Under the pieces are notes generated by a model. That model searched no databases and was not told the DNA's origin. It saw only the letters and a program-made list of their open reading frames with translations. Source: Portulaca oleracea (taxonomy: Eukaryota > Streptophyta > Magnoliopsida > Caryophyllales > Portulacaceae). Taken from it: a DNA stretch of 64,000 nucleotides. The stretch lies in contig CM055879.1 in assembly GCA_029582165.1 (NCBI GenBank), forward strand, positions 33,316,830 through 33,380,829, given 5' to 3'. Made by a program: the position numbers and the translations under genes. Below, piece after piece: positions 26,601 to 37,181 of this stretch; the stretch's first letter is position 1; every line of letters starts with the position of its first letter.

Positions 26601-29600
26601 AGGTATTGGATGAGGCTGATAGGTTATTGAATGATGATTTTGAAAAAGCACTTGATGATATTCTGAAAGTCATTCCTCTTGATAGAAGGACTTATTTGTT
26701 TTCTGCCACCATGACCAAAAAGGTAAGCACAGAAAAATAACGGAGAAAAAAAAAGGGGGGGGGGGGGGTGCTGTCTACTGTTGTATTCATTTTTCTTTGG
26801 TATGTGACTTTGTGTAAAGTTTCTTTCTTTCTTTCTTCTGTTTCTTTCCCTTTTTTCTTTAAAGTGTGCGGTTGGGACGTGGGACATCAAGAACATACAT
26901 AGGTAGTGTGGACTAAACAATGTTGGAAGCCTTTTTCATCCTGGCAGGGAGTTTCTTTAGTCAGAGTTGACTTTTATTTGGATATTTGGCCTATTGTTTG
27001 CAGTGTGCTGATGGCTTTGTAGTGTCATCCTGTTGTTTTCATTTAAGGTCAAAGTTTTTGCGTAAATTCGGTGGATGTCAGTCCATTTAGCTTGAAAGTT
27101 GGACCAACCCTTTCTTGGCCTTCCATTGTCTACTGTGCACACACAAATTTTTGTACACGCGAATTTTTGTCTTCCATTGTCTGATGTTTGGAAGTAGATT
27201 GAAGGAGGTTATTTCTCACATAACCTCGAGGCTACATTGCTATGTATCACTGACTTACTGAACATTTGATCGTATGGTTTTTTGTGGTCTGCAGGTTCGC
27301 AAACTCCAAAGGGCATGTTTGAGGAATCCTGTAAAGGTGAGACATGACTATGAGATTCTGAGATGAAAAAAAGGCCATATTTACCCTCCTTTTTGTTTGA
27401 CAACATAATTTTTTTTTTCAGCTTGAAGCAGCTTCGAAGTATTCAACTGTTGACACACTGAAGCAGCAATTTCTTTTTATTCCTGCTAAAAATAAGGTTT
27501 GTCACCATTTATACATTTAAGTTTTGGAGTTGCCATATTATTTAAACTCCTGTTCCATTTGTTGGTTGAATTTCTTTCTTTGCAAGACTTCGGATGTATG
27601 TGCTGGGTGGTCTTCTGGATTTCTTTGTTGTAGGAGTCACAACAATAAACTTAGGGTGCCACAAGGTTTTTGCTTGTCCTAGTCTATTAGGTCAGACAGG
27701 GCATCACAAAATCTTGGCTTGTCCTGCCCTTAACTCCCATATCCAATTCTGTGTTATATCTGTTCCTGCCTTGGGAGACCGGGAAGACTGTTGTCACCAC
27801 AAAGCGCTGCAAGGCGGTATGTTAGTTTGATCCCTTAGGCTACTGGGGTGATCTTGTGTGATCATTGCTCCCCTCTTAACAAACTTTGGCTCCTATCTTG
27901 AAACTCTTGATGGCGGTCCTCTCATACTTGACTGAGACAACCTGTGGATGTTTTTGTGTAACTTAAATATTAAACACGTCATCCTAGTGGGGTCTAGAGT
28001 TGGTCATCGGTTCAAGACCTGATCGACTAGGGCTGAAGACCAAGGAAGAAGGAAATTGAGGACCGAAGACTGAACCAATCAACATTCGGTCCTAGACCGT
28101 AGTCACCGGACCGACCGAGAAAATTCCAGATTTGGAGTTAAAGACCGGTCAAGTGGGCCGATCCAGGGTCCAAGCTGAGGTGCCTTGCTTCATTTATATC
28201 ACACTATGGGATGGCTTTTCTTTGTTAGAGTAGCAAATATAACAGCAAAGCAAGAGAAGCTAATCAACAAAATACATCAAAACAAGATGCAATAAAGCAA
28301 AAATAGTCAGAACAATGGCCTAAAATTTTTTCGCTTCCTGCCAGAGGCCCAGAGCGATCCAGGAACAGAAAAAACAGCATATCTGAATATGCACCCCTTC
28401 TGAAGTTCAGATTGCCTATTTGCCAAAATCCTACACACAGCGCAAAATTAACTCAGTTAAGCAATACAATTTCGGGCTACACGAGCAATCCAACAAATTG
28501 TGAGCAGAATGCATGAATCAGTGATAACAAACAACTAATCGGATGGGAAACCACAAATCATAGTCATAGATTAAAGCTGTTACGGACATGGGCAGCAACC
28601 TCTTGGTGTCCTATCAATATATCTTTTAATTACTTAAAAGAAAAACAATCATCAATGCTTCTGGATCTGGAAATCCGCTAGTTCCACAAGTATATAGGCT
28701 CAGGAGCCCCACCAACTGGAATGCAACTCTTTACTATTTATGATATGAAAGCCTTTGATGTTTACACTTGCCTCCCTCTGAACTATTAAGACATGTAACA
28801 CCGTAGTACGGAGGACTGTGGTTCCCTCTGGCTTAAATATGGCAAATTTATACACCCATACATGGGCTTTGAAAATTTCCCTGGATGAAAATTGGCTGAT
28901 ATTAGCAGACTGGTTCCCTCTGAACATGTATGTTACACATCCTCATATTCCTTGGCATGTTGGCTTGCTTCTAGAGTTGAGGGCTAGAGGCAATGTTGCA
29001 ATTCAAATTGTGCCTTGAAAAGTATGCAGCATTCAATTATGGTCGCTGGGGTTAGCTTGACTGAAATGGCTCTTTGTTGTTCTTTCTTGGAGAGAGGACT
29101 GCATTAGAAAGCTAGAAAACACTTGTGTCTTTTTTGCTTTGGTAACTTTAGGAGTTTGCTAAAACACACTTAACCCCCCCCCCCCCCAAAAAAAAAAAAA
29201 AGAAAAGAAAACACACACACACCACAAAGTAGGAAGTCGGGCTAAGGAAAGGAGTCCATGAGAGCTGTTCTAAACCTGATGATAATGATATTGGTTAGTA
29301 CCTGTTGGCACACCTATATCCTGTTCCTGGATGTATCTTTGGTGCATGATGGGGTTTTTCTTATTGCAATAGACCCTTTTTTCTTATCAATATAATTTAC
29401 CTGCTGCCCGACGACATTATTTTTCTTTTTGTTATTTTATTTTATTTTATATTTGACTTCAAATATTTCTAATATTGATTTTGGCCATGTTCTGCAGGAT
29501 TGCTATCTTGTGTATGTTCTAACTGAGAAGGCTGCCAGTACAGCAATGGTTTTCACTCGAACATGTGAGGCAACCCGCCTTTTAGCACTGATGCTGCGTA

Positions 29601-30937
29601 ACCTTGGTTTTAGGGCTATTCCAATCAGTGGGCAGATGAATCAGGTTTTCTTCTTACTGCCTTTTCAATTTTCTGTTTGCTCTTTTTTGTAGAAGTTGTT
29701 AGGCATTGTTTCATTTTGCGCACCCATTATTTCTCCTTGATTCTGATGTAATTTGCCATGGGGCTGTGACAGGCTAAACGACTTGGCGCCCTGAATAAGT
29801 TCAAAGCCGGGGAATGTAACATCTTGATTGCCACTGATGTTGCCAGTAGAGGTCTTGACATTCCATCCGTGGACATGGTCATAAATTATGACATCCCCTC
29901 AAATTCTAAGGTTAGCTTTGTTCCGTCTTGGGTGTATTTTCATTTTAGGGTTAACGAAAATGTTGATGGTGTTGTTATTATCCGCATTTTATCATGCCAG
30001 AGTAAAAAGACCCGTGAACCAGCCATCAGAGCTTTGTGATGTGGTGTATTGACCATATGAGTTAGGACTGTGGACATGCTTTTCCTCTAACTACTTGATG
30101 TCGTAATGGGCCACAGGATTATATACATCGGGTGGGAAGAACTGCCCGTGCTGGAAGGTCTGGGCTTGCTGTCTCACTGGTGAACCAATATGAGGTTTCT
30201 TGGTTTAAACAGATAGAGAACCTGATAGGTGAGCTTTAAACAGCATTCTTTTTTCTTCTTGGTTGAAATGGAATCCCCCCATTCAAAATTTAATCACCAT
30301 TTGGGATGCAGGTAAGAGGTTAGATCAGTTTCCTGCTGAGGAGGAGGAAGCTCTTCTTCTGATGGAACGTGTTACTGAGGCCAAAAGAATTTCCCAGATG
30401 GTGAGTATGATTTAGCTACTATTATTTCTTAGGATTTGAATAAATTGAGATCTTTCGCTGTTGCTCTTTTGTGTTATCCCCCTTATTTCTAAAGGAATGA
30501 ACCAAATGCCTGATTTGATTTGTTTCCTTGGTATTGATTGAACCGAAGCCAAAACCAAAACCAAAACCAAAACCAATACCAATACCAATACTCCGAAATC
30601 TCTCCCAAGTGGGGTATAGAGGGGTTGGATGTAACCATCTTACCCTAAATTTTGCAATTTAGAGAGTCTAGTTTCAATTTGCCCAAGGTTTAGAAATCGC
30701 TTGCTACCTACTGCTTCATGGAAAAGAAGCAGATGAGCTTTAATGAGACATTTCACTTTAGTCCATCATAATCTAAGTTGAAAAAAATATAATTGGTTAC
30801 TGATTGCTCAAATGCAGAAAATGAAGGAGTCCGGAGGAAAGAAAAGGAAAGGCATGGATGATGAAGATCAGGAGGAGATTGAGAAGTACTTGGGCACCAA
30901 GAGAAGTGGTAAAACTTCGAAGAAATCCAGAAGATGA
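23679..30937 (+). CDS. RH10: DEAD-box ATP-dependent RNA helicase, RH10/DDX47/Rrp3 type
   Basis: ATP-dependent RNA helicase of the nucleolar Rrp3/DDX47 branch, which acts in maturation of pre-18S rRNA. Exons: 23679-23817, 23955-24084, 24856-24925, 25381-25443, 25927-26001, 26603-26722, 27295-27336, 27422-27496, 29498-29644, 29773-29910, 30117-30228, 30312-30400, 30818-30937; all GT-AG, 439 residues, close to Arabidopsis RH10. Helicase motifs in order: Q motif (F12, then [10 protein letters not shown] 33-42), I AQTGSGKT (54-61), Ia PTREL (88-92), Ib TPGR (137-140), II DEAD (162-165), III SAT (193-195), [11 protein letters not shown] and [13 protein letters not shown]. The C-terminal tail is Lys-rich (GGKKRKG, KSSKKSRR-like), fitting nucleolar RNA binding. 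Start: the ATG at 23679 begins MEDETHEQ directly before the Q motif. The longest intron (27497-29497) holds repeats. Assignment to RH10 rather than another DEAD-box group rests on the short N-terminus and the [14 protein letters not shown] segment. Confidence 0.95.
24919..25045 (+). repeat. Duplicated 5' splice-site segment in RH10 intron 3
   Basis: The exon-3 donor context (CAGTGGTATGCTTCTATCTG, from 24921) recurs at about 25005 with the same GTATGC and surrounding bases, plus a shorter third copy (GGCTTCTATCTGCACCGAAC) between them. A tandem duplication across an exon-intron border has created a decoy donor. Confidence 0.8.
26754..26768. repeat. Poly-G run in RH10 intron 6
   Basis: An A-run followed by a G-run of about 13. 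Comparable C or G runs occur at 2808-2824, 3437-3448, 12261-12275, 29174-29187 and 32651-32668, mostly in introns. They may be hot spots for sequencing error. Confidence 0.85.
27995..28179. mobile_element. Possible hAT-like MITE in RH10 intron 8
   Basis: TAGAGTTGGTCATCGGTTC at the left is imperfectly mirrored by GATCCAGGGTCCAAGCTGA at the right, and the interior is rich in GACCG/CGGTC motifs. It resembles the TAG..CTGNCAAAA elements elsewhere in layout but not in sequence; no target duplication seen. Confidence 0.3.
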
Positions 30938-31159
30938 ATCAATTATCCTGCCATTTAGGCAACCGATTTTGTTACGGACATTGTTACTGTTACTGAAAGT
31001 TGTTTTGGGTTCTTCTTAATCTTTAGGAAATGTAGGCTTGTTGTAAACTATAAATATCACTGATTTTTGTGCTGCAATTAGGTGGCAACAACATTGAACT
31101 ATAGATGCGAAGAATTGCTAAATGTGGAAGCAACTTCGCAGACCTTTTACGTACAACAA

Positions 31160-31368
31160 CTCATAAATTTACATGCACCTGGAGCATGTGCTCCGGGTAA
31201 GTATGAGTGAACAATTATGTTATTGGAAGTGAACAAAAGGTAGGTATGAGTGAACAATTATACTATTAAAAGTGAACAACAGATAAATATAAGTGAACAA
31301 TTATGCTATTAAAAATGAACAAAGATCGAATTTGGAGCACGTGCTCCAGGAGCATGTAATAAATTGCA
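31160..31368. mobile_element. MITE with internal near-palindrome in each end, copy A
   Basis: Left end reads ATTTACATGCACCTGGAGCATGTGCTCC in two parts (ATTTACATGCACC, then TGGAGCATGTGCTCC); the right end is its inverse, TGGAGCACGTGCTCC then AGGAGCATGTAATAAATTGCA. The middle has repeated GTGAACAATTATGCTATTAA units. Lies 220 bp after the RH10 stop, so it may overlap the RH10 3' flank. No clear target duplication. Confidence 0.65.
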
Positions 31369-31860
31369 GTCTAACATTGCCTAGGGCCTTATTAAAACCG
31401 TCTTTGTCTTAAGACTTTCTAACTTCTAAGTAAGGGTACCTCTTGATAAATCGATTGCGAAGATTGAAAGGTTGTATTGCAGGAGTTATTGTGTGTGCTT
31501 ATGAATGGTGTGTTTAGGTGTATGTGAATTAATAAAACAAAATATTAGTACTAGTACAAAATCAAAACACGTAATTATGTGATTTACATGAATTGTTGTC
31601 TTGTATGATTACCACTTTTCAAATAAAACTTTCTATCTCATTGATTTTCAACATTTTTTTATCCCTTAGAAAGCAACAATGTTTATTATAATAGATAAAT
31701 GTAAAATGTGGTAAAAAAGTTCAATGCAAAATGTGACAAAAATCTAGCAATGATACATATAATATTAGTCACCTAAAAGGCTAAAATTATCACAATTTCA
31801 GCTCATTTATACCTTTACTAAGAGCAAGTGACGTGGACTGTTTTTACAAGTGAGAATTCA

Positions 31861-32027
31861 CAATATATATTAGATGCACCTGGAGCATGTGCTCCTGATA
31901 TTTGCAAGTGAAGAATCATGTGAATCAGAGTGAAAAATCATAATAATCAGAGTGAACAACCTAATACATACGAGTGAACAATTGTAAAATCTGGAGCACA
32001 TGCTCTAGGAGCACCTAATAAATTGCA
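31861..32027. mobile_element. MITE with internal near-palindrome in each end, copy B, 9-bp target duplication
   Basis: Same ends as copy A: GATGCACCTGGAGCATGTG then CTCC on the left; GGAGCACATGCTCT and AGGAGCACC then TAATAAATTGCA on the right. The interior repeats AATCAGAGTGAA units. Both flanks are GAGAATTCA (31852-31860 and 32028-32036), a perfect 9-bp target duplication, which fits the Mutator superfamily. Confidence 0.8.
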
Positions 32028-32065
32028 GAGAATTCAAGAATTCTGTAGCGTTCTATCGCCCACTT

Positions 32066-32991
32066 GGGGAGTTCTCGGATAAAATGCCATTAAATTATGT
32101 AAAAATGACAAAAATGTCTCTAAAAAAATGTTATAAAACTGCCATTAAATCATGTTTATCATGACAAAATTGTCACTTTAACCTGCTGGATATCACTGGT
32201 GACCTAAAGTAGCAGGTTAATTACATCTCACCTAACAATTACCTTAACTAATCACATTATTAAAATAAAAAACCCAAATTCTCCCCTGCTCCCTCATTAA
32301 CCTTCATCCTCTTCTTCCTCAACTTTATGCCTTGATTGTTCATCTTTCACCCCTCAAATTCGATTTTTTCTACCTATGAAAGATGAAATTCAACACAACC
32401 ATCAAATTTCTCACCCCATAGAAGGTTTATGGAGGTATTGAAAGACACAAAGAGTGACCTAATTTGAAGGTATTTTTCTGCCAAAACCCTAATCTGCGAT
32501 AGATGTTAAATTTCTAGAGGTATTGTTGGTTTTTGTGAGGAATTAGGGTTTTTTGAACGAACAATTTAAGAAGGAGATGAAAAACCCTAATTTTTTAGGC
32601 TAAACATAGAGGGAGAAGGTGTGATAATGGTGGACAAAGCAGAGGAATCGGAGGGGGGGGGGGGGGGGAGGGGCCTGAGGAGGAAGATGATGGGTGAGGG
32701 TCTGTGAAACCGCCTATAGCAAGTTTTCAGCCGGTCAAGTGGCAATTTTGTCACAATAAACATAATTTAATGGCAGTTTTATAACATGTTTTTTTCGAGT
32801 GGGGGGAGGCCTGAGGAGGAAGATGATGGTTGGGGGTCTGTGAAACCGCCTATAGCAAGTTTTCAGCCGGTCAAATGACAATTTTTTCACAATAAACATA
32901 ATTTAATGACAGTTTTATAACATGTTTTTTTTCGAGGGATATTTTTGCCATTTTTACATAGTTTAATGACATTTTTATATGAGAACTCCCC
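32066..32991. mobile_element. 0.93-kb element with long terminal inverted repeats
   Basis: The left 110-120 bp (GGGGAGTTCTCGGATAAAAT onward) are mirrored at the right (ending ATATGAGAACTCCCC), including the shared block TTATAAAACTGYCATTAAAT. Flanks share CACTTG. Inside, a block with GTGAAACCGCCTATAGCAAG occurs twice in tandem (about 32670-32790 and 32812-32940), and a G-run lies at 32651-32668. The middle (32280-32600) is unlike the ends and may be captured sequence. Long inverted repeats suggest a Mutator-like non-autonomous element. Confidence 0.65.
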
Positions 32992-33311
32992 ACTTGACCC
33001 ACCTCCACCTCCCCATTATTTTACTTTCTCTTTTTTAAGTCTATGTAGCCAGTCATTTACACAAATAAAAAGGAAAACTTATGTTTAAACAAAGTGAACC
33101 TCATAAATAAATATTTTAAAGTAAATGAGTGGGAATGAGTTTCTAATCTTGTACAATAAATAAAATGAAATTACAAAAAATAAGAATGATGAGTGATATA
33201 AAAGAGACAATCCCAAATTGCATTTCAAAAATATGGAACACTATTGCAATTAATCCAATACTATGATACTATGGCTTGCCTTGTGGTTGACATGGAAGGA
33301 ACTAGGAAGTA

Positions 33312-33599
33312 TAGAGCTGACAAATTTTTTCCTTACTCGAAATATCCGAATTGTTTGGTCGAAAAAAACTTGATTTGAATATAGATTCTTTGTTTGAATT
33401 TTAATATCGATTGAATATTTAAATATAATATTTCTTTTTTTTTATTGTCTGAACCCGATTTCGACGTGAAGATAGGCCCTATCCAAATTTTCCAACCCAC
33501 CTTTCTCGAAAAGAACGGACTAAACATCAATTTTTTTATCTGAATTTTAACATTTACCAATCCAAATTGACCCGAACCACAATTTTTTTGCCAGTGCTA
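33312..33599. mobile_element. hAT-like MITE (TAG..CTGNCAAAA family) before p31comet
   Basis: Left end TAGAGCTGACAAATTTTTT, right end AATTTTTTTGCCAGTGCTA, inverted repeats. The interior carries the family hallmark of clustered CGAAATATCCGAAT/CCGAACC motifs. It ends only about 130 bp before the p31comet start codon, so it probably lies in that gene's promoter or leader. Flanking octamers match only partly. Confidence 0.6.
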
Positions 33600-33727
33600 G
33601 GAAAGAAACGTAATTGCATCGCCGTTCCCGCCGCCAAAATGTGATTTGAAAATCAAAGAAGTCCCAAAACCACTTCCAGAAATCAAAAAACCAGCACTCC
33701 GAGCAGAAAGGAGGAGTTCCGTCATCA

Positions 33728-36627
33728 ATGGAGAAGATGAGGAGAAGAGACACAAAATCGGAGAATTCCGTGCCTCAAGACCTCCAAATTCAGGCGCCTT
33801 TCGCCTCCATTGACGCTGCTCTCGTTTTCCACATCGTCTCCGATGTCTTGGCCTTCATTCTCTATATGCACCAGCAAATTCCCTCGTAATCTCTCTCTCT
33901 CACTTTAGATCTTGCAATTCGTTGTATTTTTCGTGTTGCTTTTTATACTTTTTCACTGTTCGAACTTGGATTTTCAACTCAGAAACCTCTGGTTATGGAA
34001 TCACTAGGATTCGGAGGCTTTTGAGGAGCTTGGTTTGGTGATTTCTGGTCCTTTGTCATGCTTGTGTTATTTGCTCTTCATGCTTCGAATTTTAGCTATT
34101 CCTGGGGTTTTCTCGAATTTATGAGGACTATAATTCGACTGTACTGATTGAAAGTGTCAATTTTGATGCAAAATTAGCACTACGAGAAACTAATAGAGAA
34201 CTCACACTCTTGCATAAATCAAGGACGGAACAATGTGCCCTAGTTTAGGACTGTAATTATGAGGACTATAATTCAACTGCACAGATTGAAAGTGTTAATT
34301 TTGATGCAAAATTAACACTAGGAGAAACTAATAGAGAACTCACACTCTTGTATGGAGCATGTTGTATTAAGTTTTAACTTACAGTATTACTTATGGGAGG
34401 TGTGTGAATTCTTAGTAAGTTTGCAAGTTAGTAATCACTATAGCCCCTATTATGGTTTCCAAATTGCATAGGTTTAGGTACAATTTCCTGTAGTTTAGTT
34501 TTCTTTTTTTCCCTGGCTGCATGGATAAGGTCGGAGTTCTATTCTCTTCAAGGGATGTCTTATGTTGAGCCATAGGCACCAAAGAGTAGTAGCAATTTGG
34601 AAACTGAAAAAGGAAATACTGATTACTTGCCTATTTAGTGAATGTCAAGTATTTGCATTGTTTTTCTTCAACGCACGGACTGATTAGTTGCGTAATGGTA
34701 TTGGAGTGGCTTCGAAAAGTACGTTCGAAATGAAATAAGCAACAGTGCAATGAATGTTTCTGTAAGAGACAAGAAATGGATATTGTGTTTCAGTTTCGTA
34801 TACTTGAATGTGAGCTGTGGAAAGTGCCCGTATGGCTATGGTGGTAAGAGAGAGGGATCTAAAAAACTTGTGCTGTAGCTTGTAGGGTACGGGATTTCCT
34901 AAAGACTTGGAGGAAATTGTCATAGAATTTTATTTGTTGAATAGTGGCTGTGTTTTTCGATTCAAGAGAGGGTATTTGATGGACCTGACTTTCCTTAACA
35001 GTTTGTTGCAGGATATGACTCTTCAATTTAATTCCCTACAAACTGAGTACAGGGAGTTGGTATGTTATCCGAGATGAGTGGATTGCATTTTATCAGCTTG
35101 AGATATACCCTATTAAAACCTTTTGCTTATAGGATGACATTCTTACTCAAGGTGAACTCAATCCTGCCTCTAGAAGGAAGCACAATGGGAAAAAGAGAGA
35201 AATCAAAATGGGAATTAGAAGAATGGAGAAATTGATGAGTTCGATATCTGGTATTCATACTGCTTTGCAATTTATGATCCGTGAGGTTCCGAACGTGGAA
35301 CACATAGCACTTGTTCTTGGAGCAAGTCCAAGGCGGCCACATCACGTTTATGAGATTTGCTTCCCTCATGGAGTGAGGGAGCCTCTTGCTTCTGAAGATA
35401 TGACGAGAAGCAAAGCAACAGAGTCACTTTCAAGAAAGGTTGGTGTAGCTCTGCTCTTGTTTGCACTAGATGATAGCATATATTATCCTGGGCTTAAATC
35501 ATCTTCTCTTGAATAGATTATACGGGCACTTATCTCGAAAGGTGTGGGATCTGCCTCTTATCCAGGTAATAACTCATTTGTATTCAAGATTCTACTTGGG
35601 TTATGTTCAATGCTCTTATGTCATAACAATTGCAATGCTTTAGGTCCTTCCAAATTGTTTCTGCTGGCCAGGGCTCCAACATCTTTCAACATGCCTCTGC
35701 ATTTCCTTCCAAAGCGTGATTTTCAGTATTCAAAGAAGGTAGTTGCTCGATTTGCTTATGAGATGATGAGAATGTGGTTATTTGATGCCAACATCCTGCA
35801 TTTCTTAAACTAGTACACATTCCATATGCTATTGTTGACATTGCCTATAACCTTAATGAGCCAATAAATATTAAATAGCATGGTTGCTGCATGAAAAGGT
35901 TGGGTCAGCACGATCATTCTCCTGTGAGAAACACCAAAATTTCCTCCTTCCCAAATTGCATGGCCAAGGCTGAGGCTCAAATGTGAGTCGTATAGAACAG
36001 CACAGTCGTATAGTTTGGGATAGAGGGTAGAAATTCTTGTTGTCATTCTTGCATGTTCATCTGTTAAGTTTGGGTTGGCGAATCACACGATGCAACTTAA
36101 GTATACTTCCAGTTCCAGGACAATAATTTGTTGTGTTCACATAAGTTCCAATGAGTTTATTGTGCATCCCTTGTCCTGTGTCTTTTCTCGCAGATTATCC
36201 CTTTTAAGTTACAGCTGAGATCCAGAAACTGTTGCCAAGAGATGGGCACATCTTTGGTCTCTGATGCGTCAGCAGGATTCAATTTGCAGGAAGGTGATTC
36301 CAGCGATGAAATATGGTATGTAGATTGTGCTCAGCCTTAAAAATTGGTTAATCGACCGTTTTGCCTTATTAGAGTGTCCTACTGTCTACTGAGTTCCATT
36401 TTCCGCGATAGTCATTCACCATCACTGACAGCATCGCACTGAGAGCCCACGGCGATTCAAGTGTTCAACCCCAGTCGTATTGGGTTGTTGCAAGACAGTA
36501 TTTGTTATTTTGACATTTTCTTTACATACAGTAATCGTTCTTTTCAATATCTTTATCTCGGTGTAGGTTTCAGTGCCGACATGTAATCAAGGGCCTTGCA
36601 ATAGGTAATCCGTCACCTGAAGATTGA
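33728..36627 (+). CDS. p31comet (MAD2L1-binding protein)-like protein
   Basis: Predicted partner of MAD2/HORMA proteins. In animals p31comet, with TRIP13, opens closed MAD2 and silences the spindle checkpoint; in rice a P31comet homologue is needed for meiotic pairing and synaptonemal complex function. Exons: 33728-33885, 35002-35059, 35133-35438, 35517-35565, 35644-35738, 36194-36315, 36567-36627; GT-AG borders, 282 residues. The second exon starts at 35002, not 35012, because the nearer AG gives an immediate stop. Recognisable family features: an N-terminal helical block (AALVFHIVSDVLAFILYMHQ), a long linker, then VPNVEHIALVLGASPRRPHH-type strand-turn, LSRKIIRALISKG helix, and the C-terminal IIPFKLQLRS strand matching the mammalian HKLTVTL end. 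The gene is AT-poor in exon 1 and lies on the same strand as RH10, convergent with the TT8-type gene. Confidence is limited by the low conservation of this family. Confidence 0.8.
34119..34350 (+). repeat. Two 94-bp direct repeats in p31comet intron 1
   Basis: 34119-34212 and 34257-34350 match at most positions (TTATGAGGACTATAATTC at both starts, GAACTCACACTCTTG at both ends), period 138 bp, with a handful of substitutions. An older duplication than the one in NOV intron 2. Confidence 0.9.
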
Positions 36628-37181
36628 TAGACTGACAACAAGCATTTCAAAAGCTCCAAACAACCCCAGAGTCCAGAGTCCAGACTGCCTTCCAAAACCT
36701 CAGCAGCAACCTGTATGCCCTAATACTGAATGACTACCTATCAAACATCTATATTGGTTGTTTTCATCTTTGTAAGGCAACACTACTCAAGTCAGTAGTA
36801 GCTAGCCTCACTTGATGTACCCCTTGCATATTTCCTTCTCACCCCTAGGCTGCTCAGTTCATGAACATATATTCATAGGCACAAAATACATGAAGCTGTT
36901 GAACTGTCTCTTTTGGAACATTAGTTTATTTCATGCTGAAAGTTGTGATGTCATAATTGAAAGTTGAAGCCATCTTTTGCTCCTTTGCAATGCATGGATG
37001 ATGGATGCAATCTAGACGAGTTACATTCGAAGCTATGAGAACTAAAATTATAATATTGTCATGTATCTGAATGAATGTTGTCTAATCTACATAATCTTTA
37101 TCAAGATGAATTGGTAGACAAAATCATTGCCAAGTGTATACTTGATTAGCTTATATACTTTGTCTAATTTAGTCCGATAGC
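36628..37181. other. Short convergent spacer between p31comet and TT8-type gene
   Basis: About 550 bp separating two stop codons facing each other. It must hold both 3' untranslated regions. AATAAA-like signals are not distinct enough to place; overlapping 3' ends are possible. Confidence 0.6.

Noticed and set aside
35012..35059. Alternative acceptor at 35011 for p31comet exon 2
   Set aside because: Joining there gives an immediate stop codon; the AG at 35001 keeps the frame.
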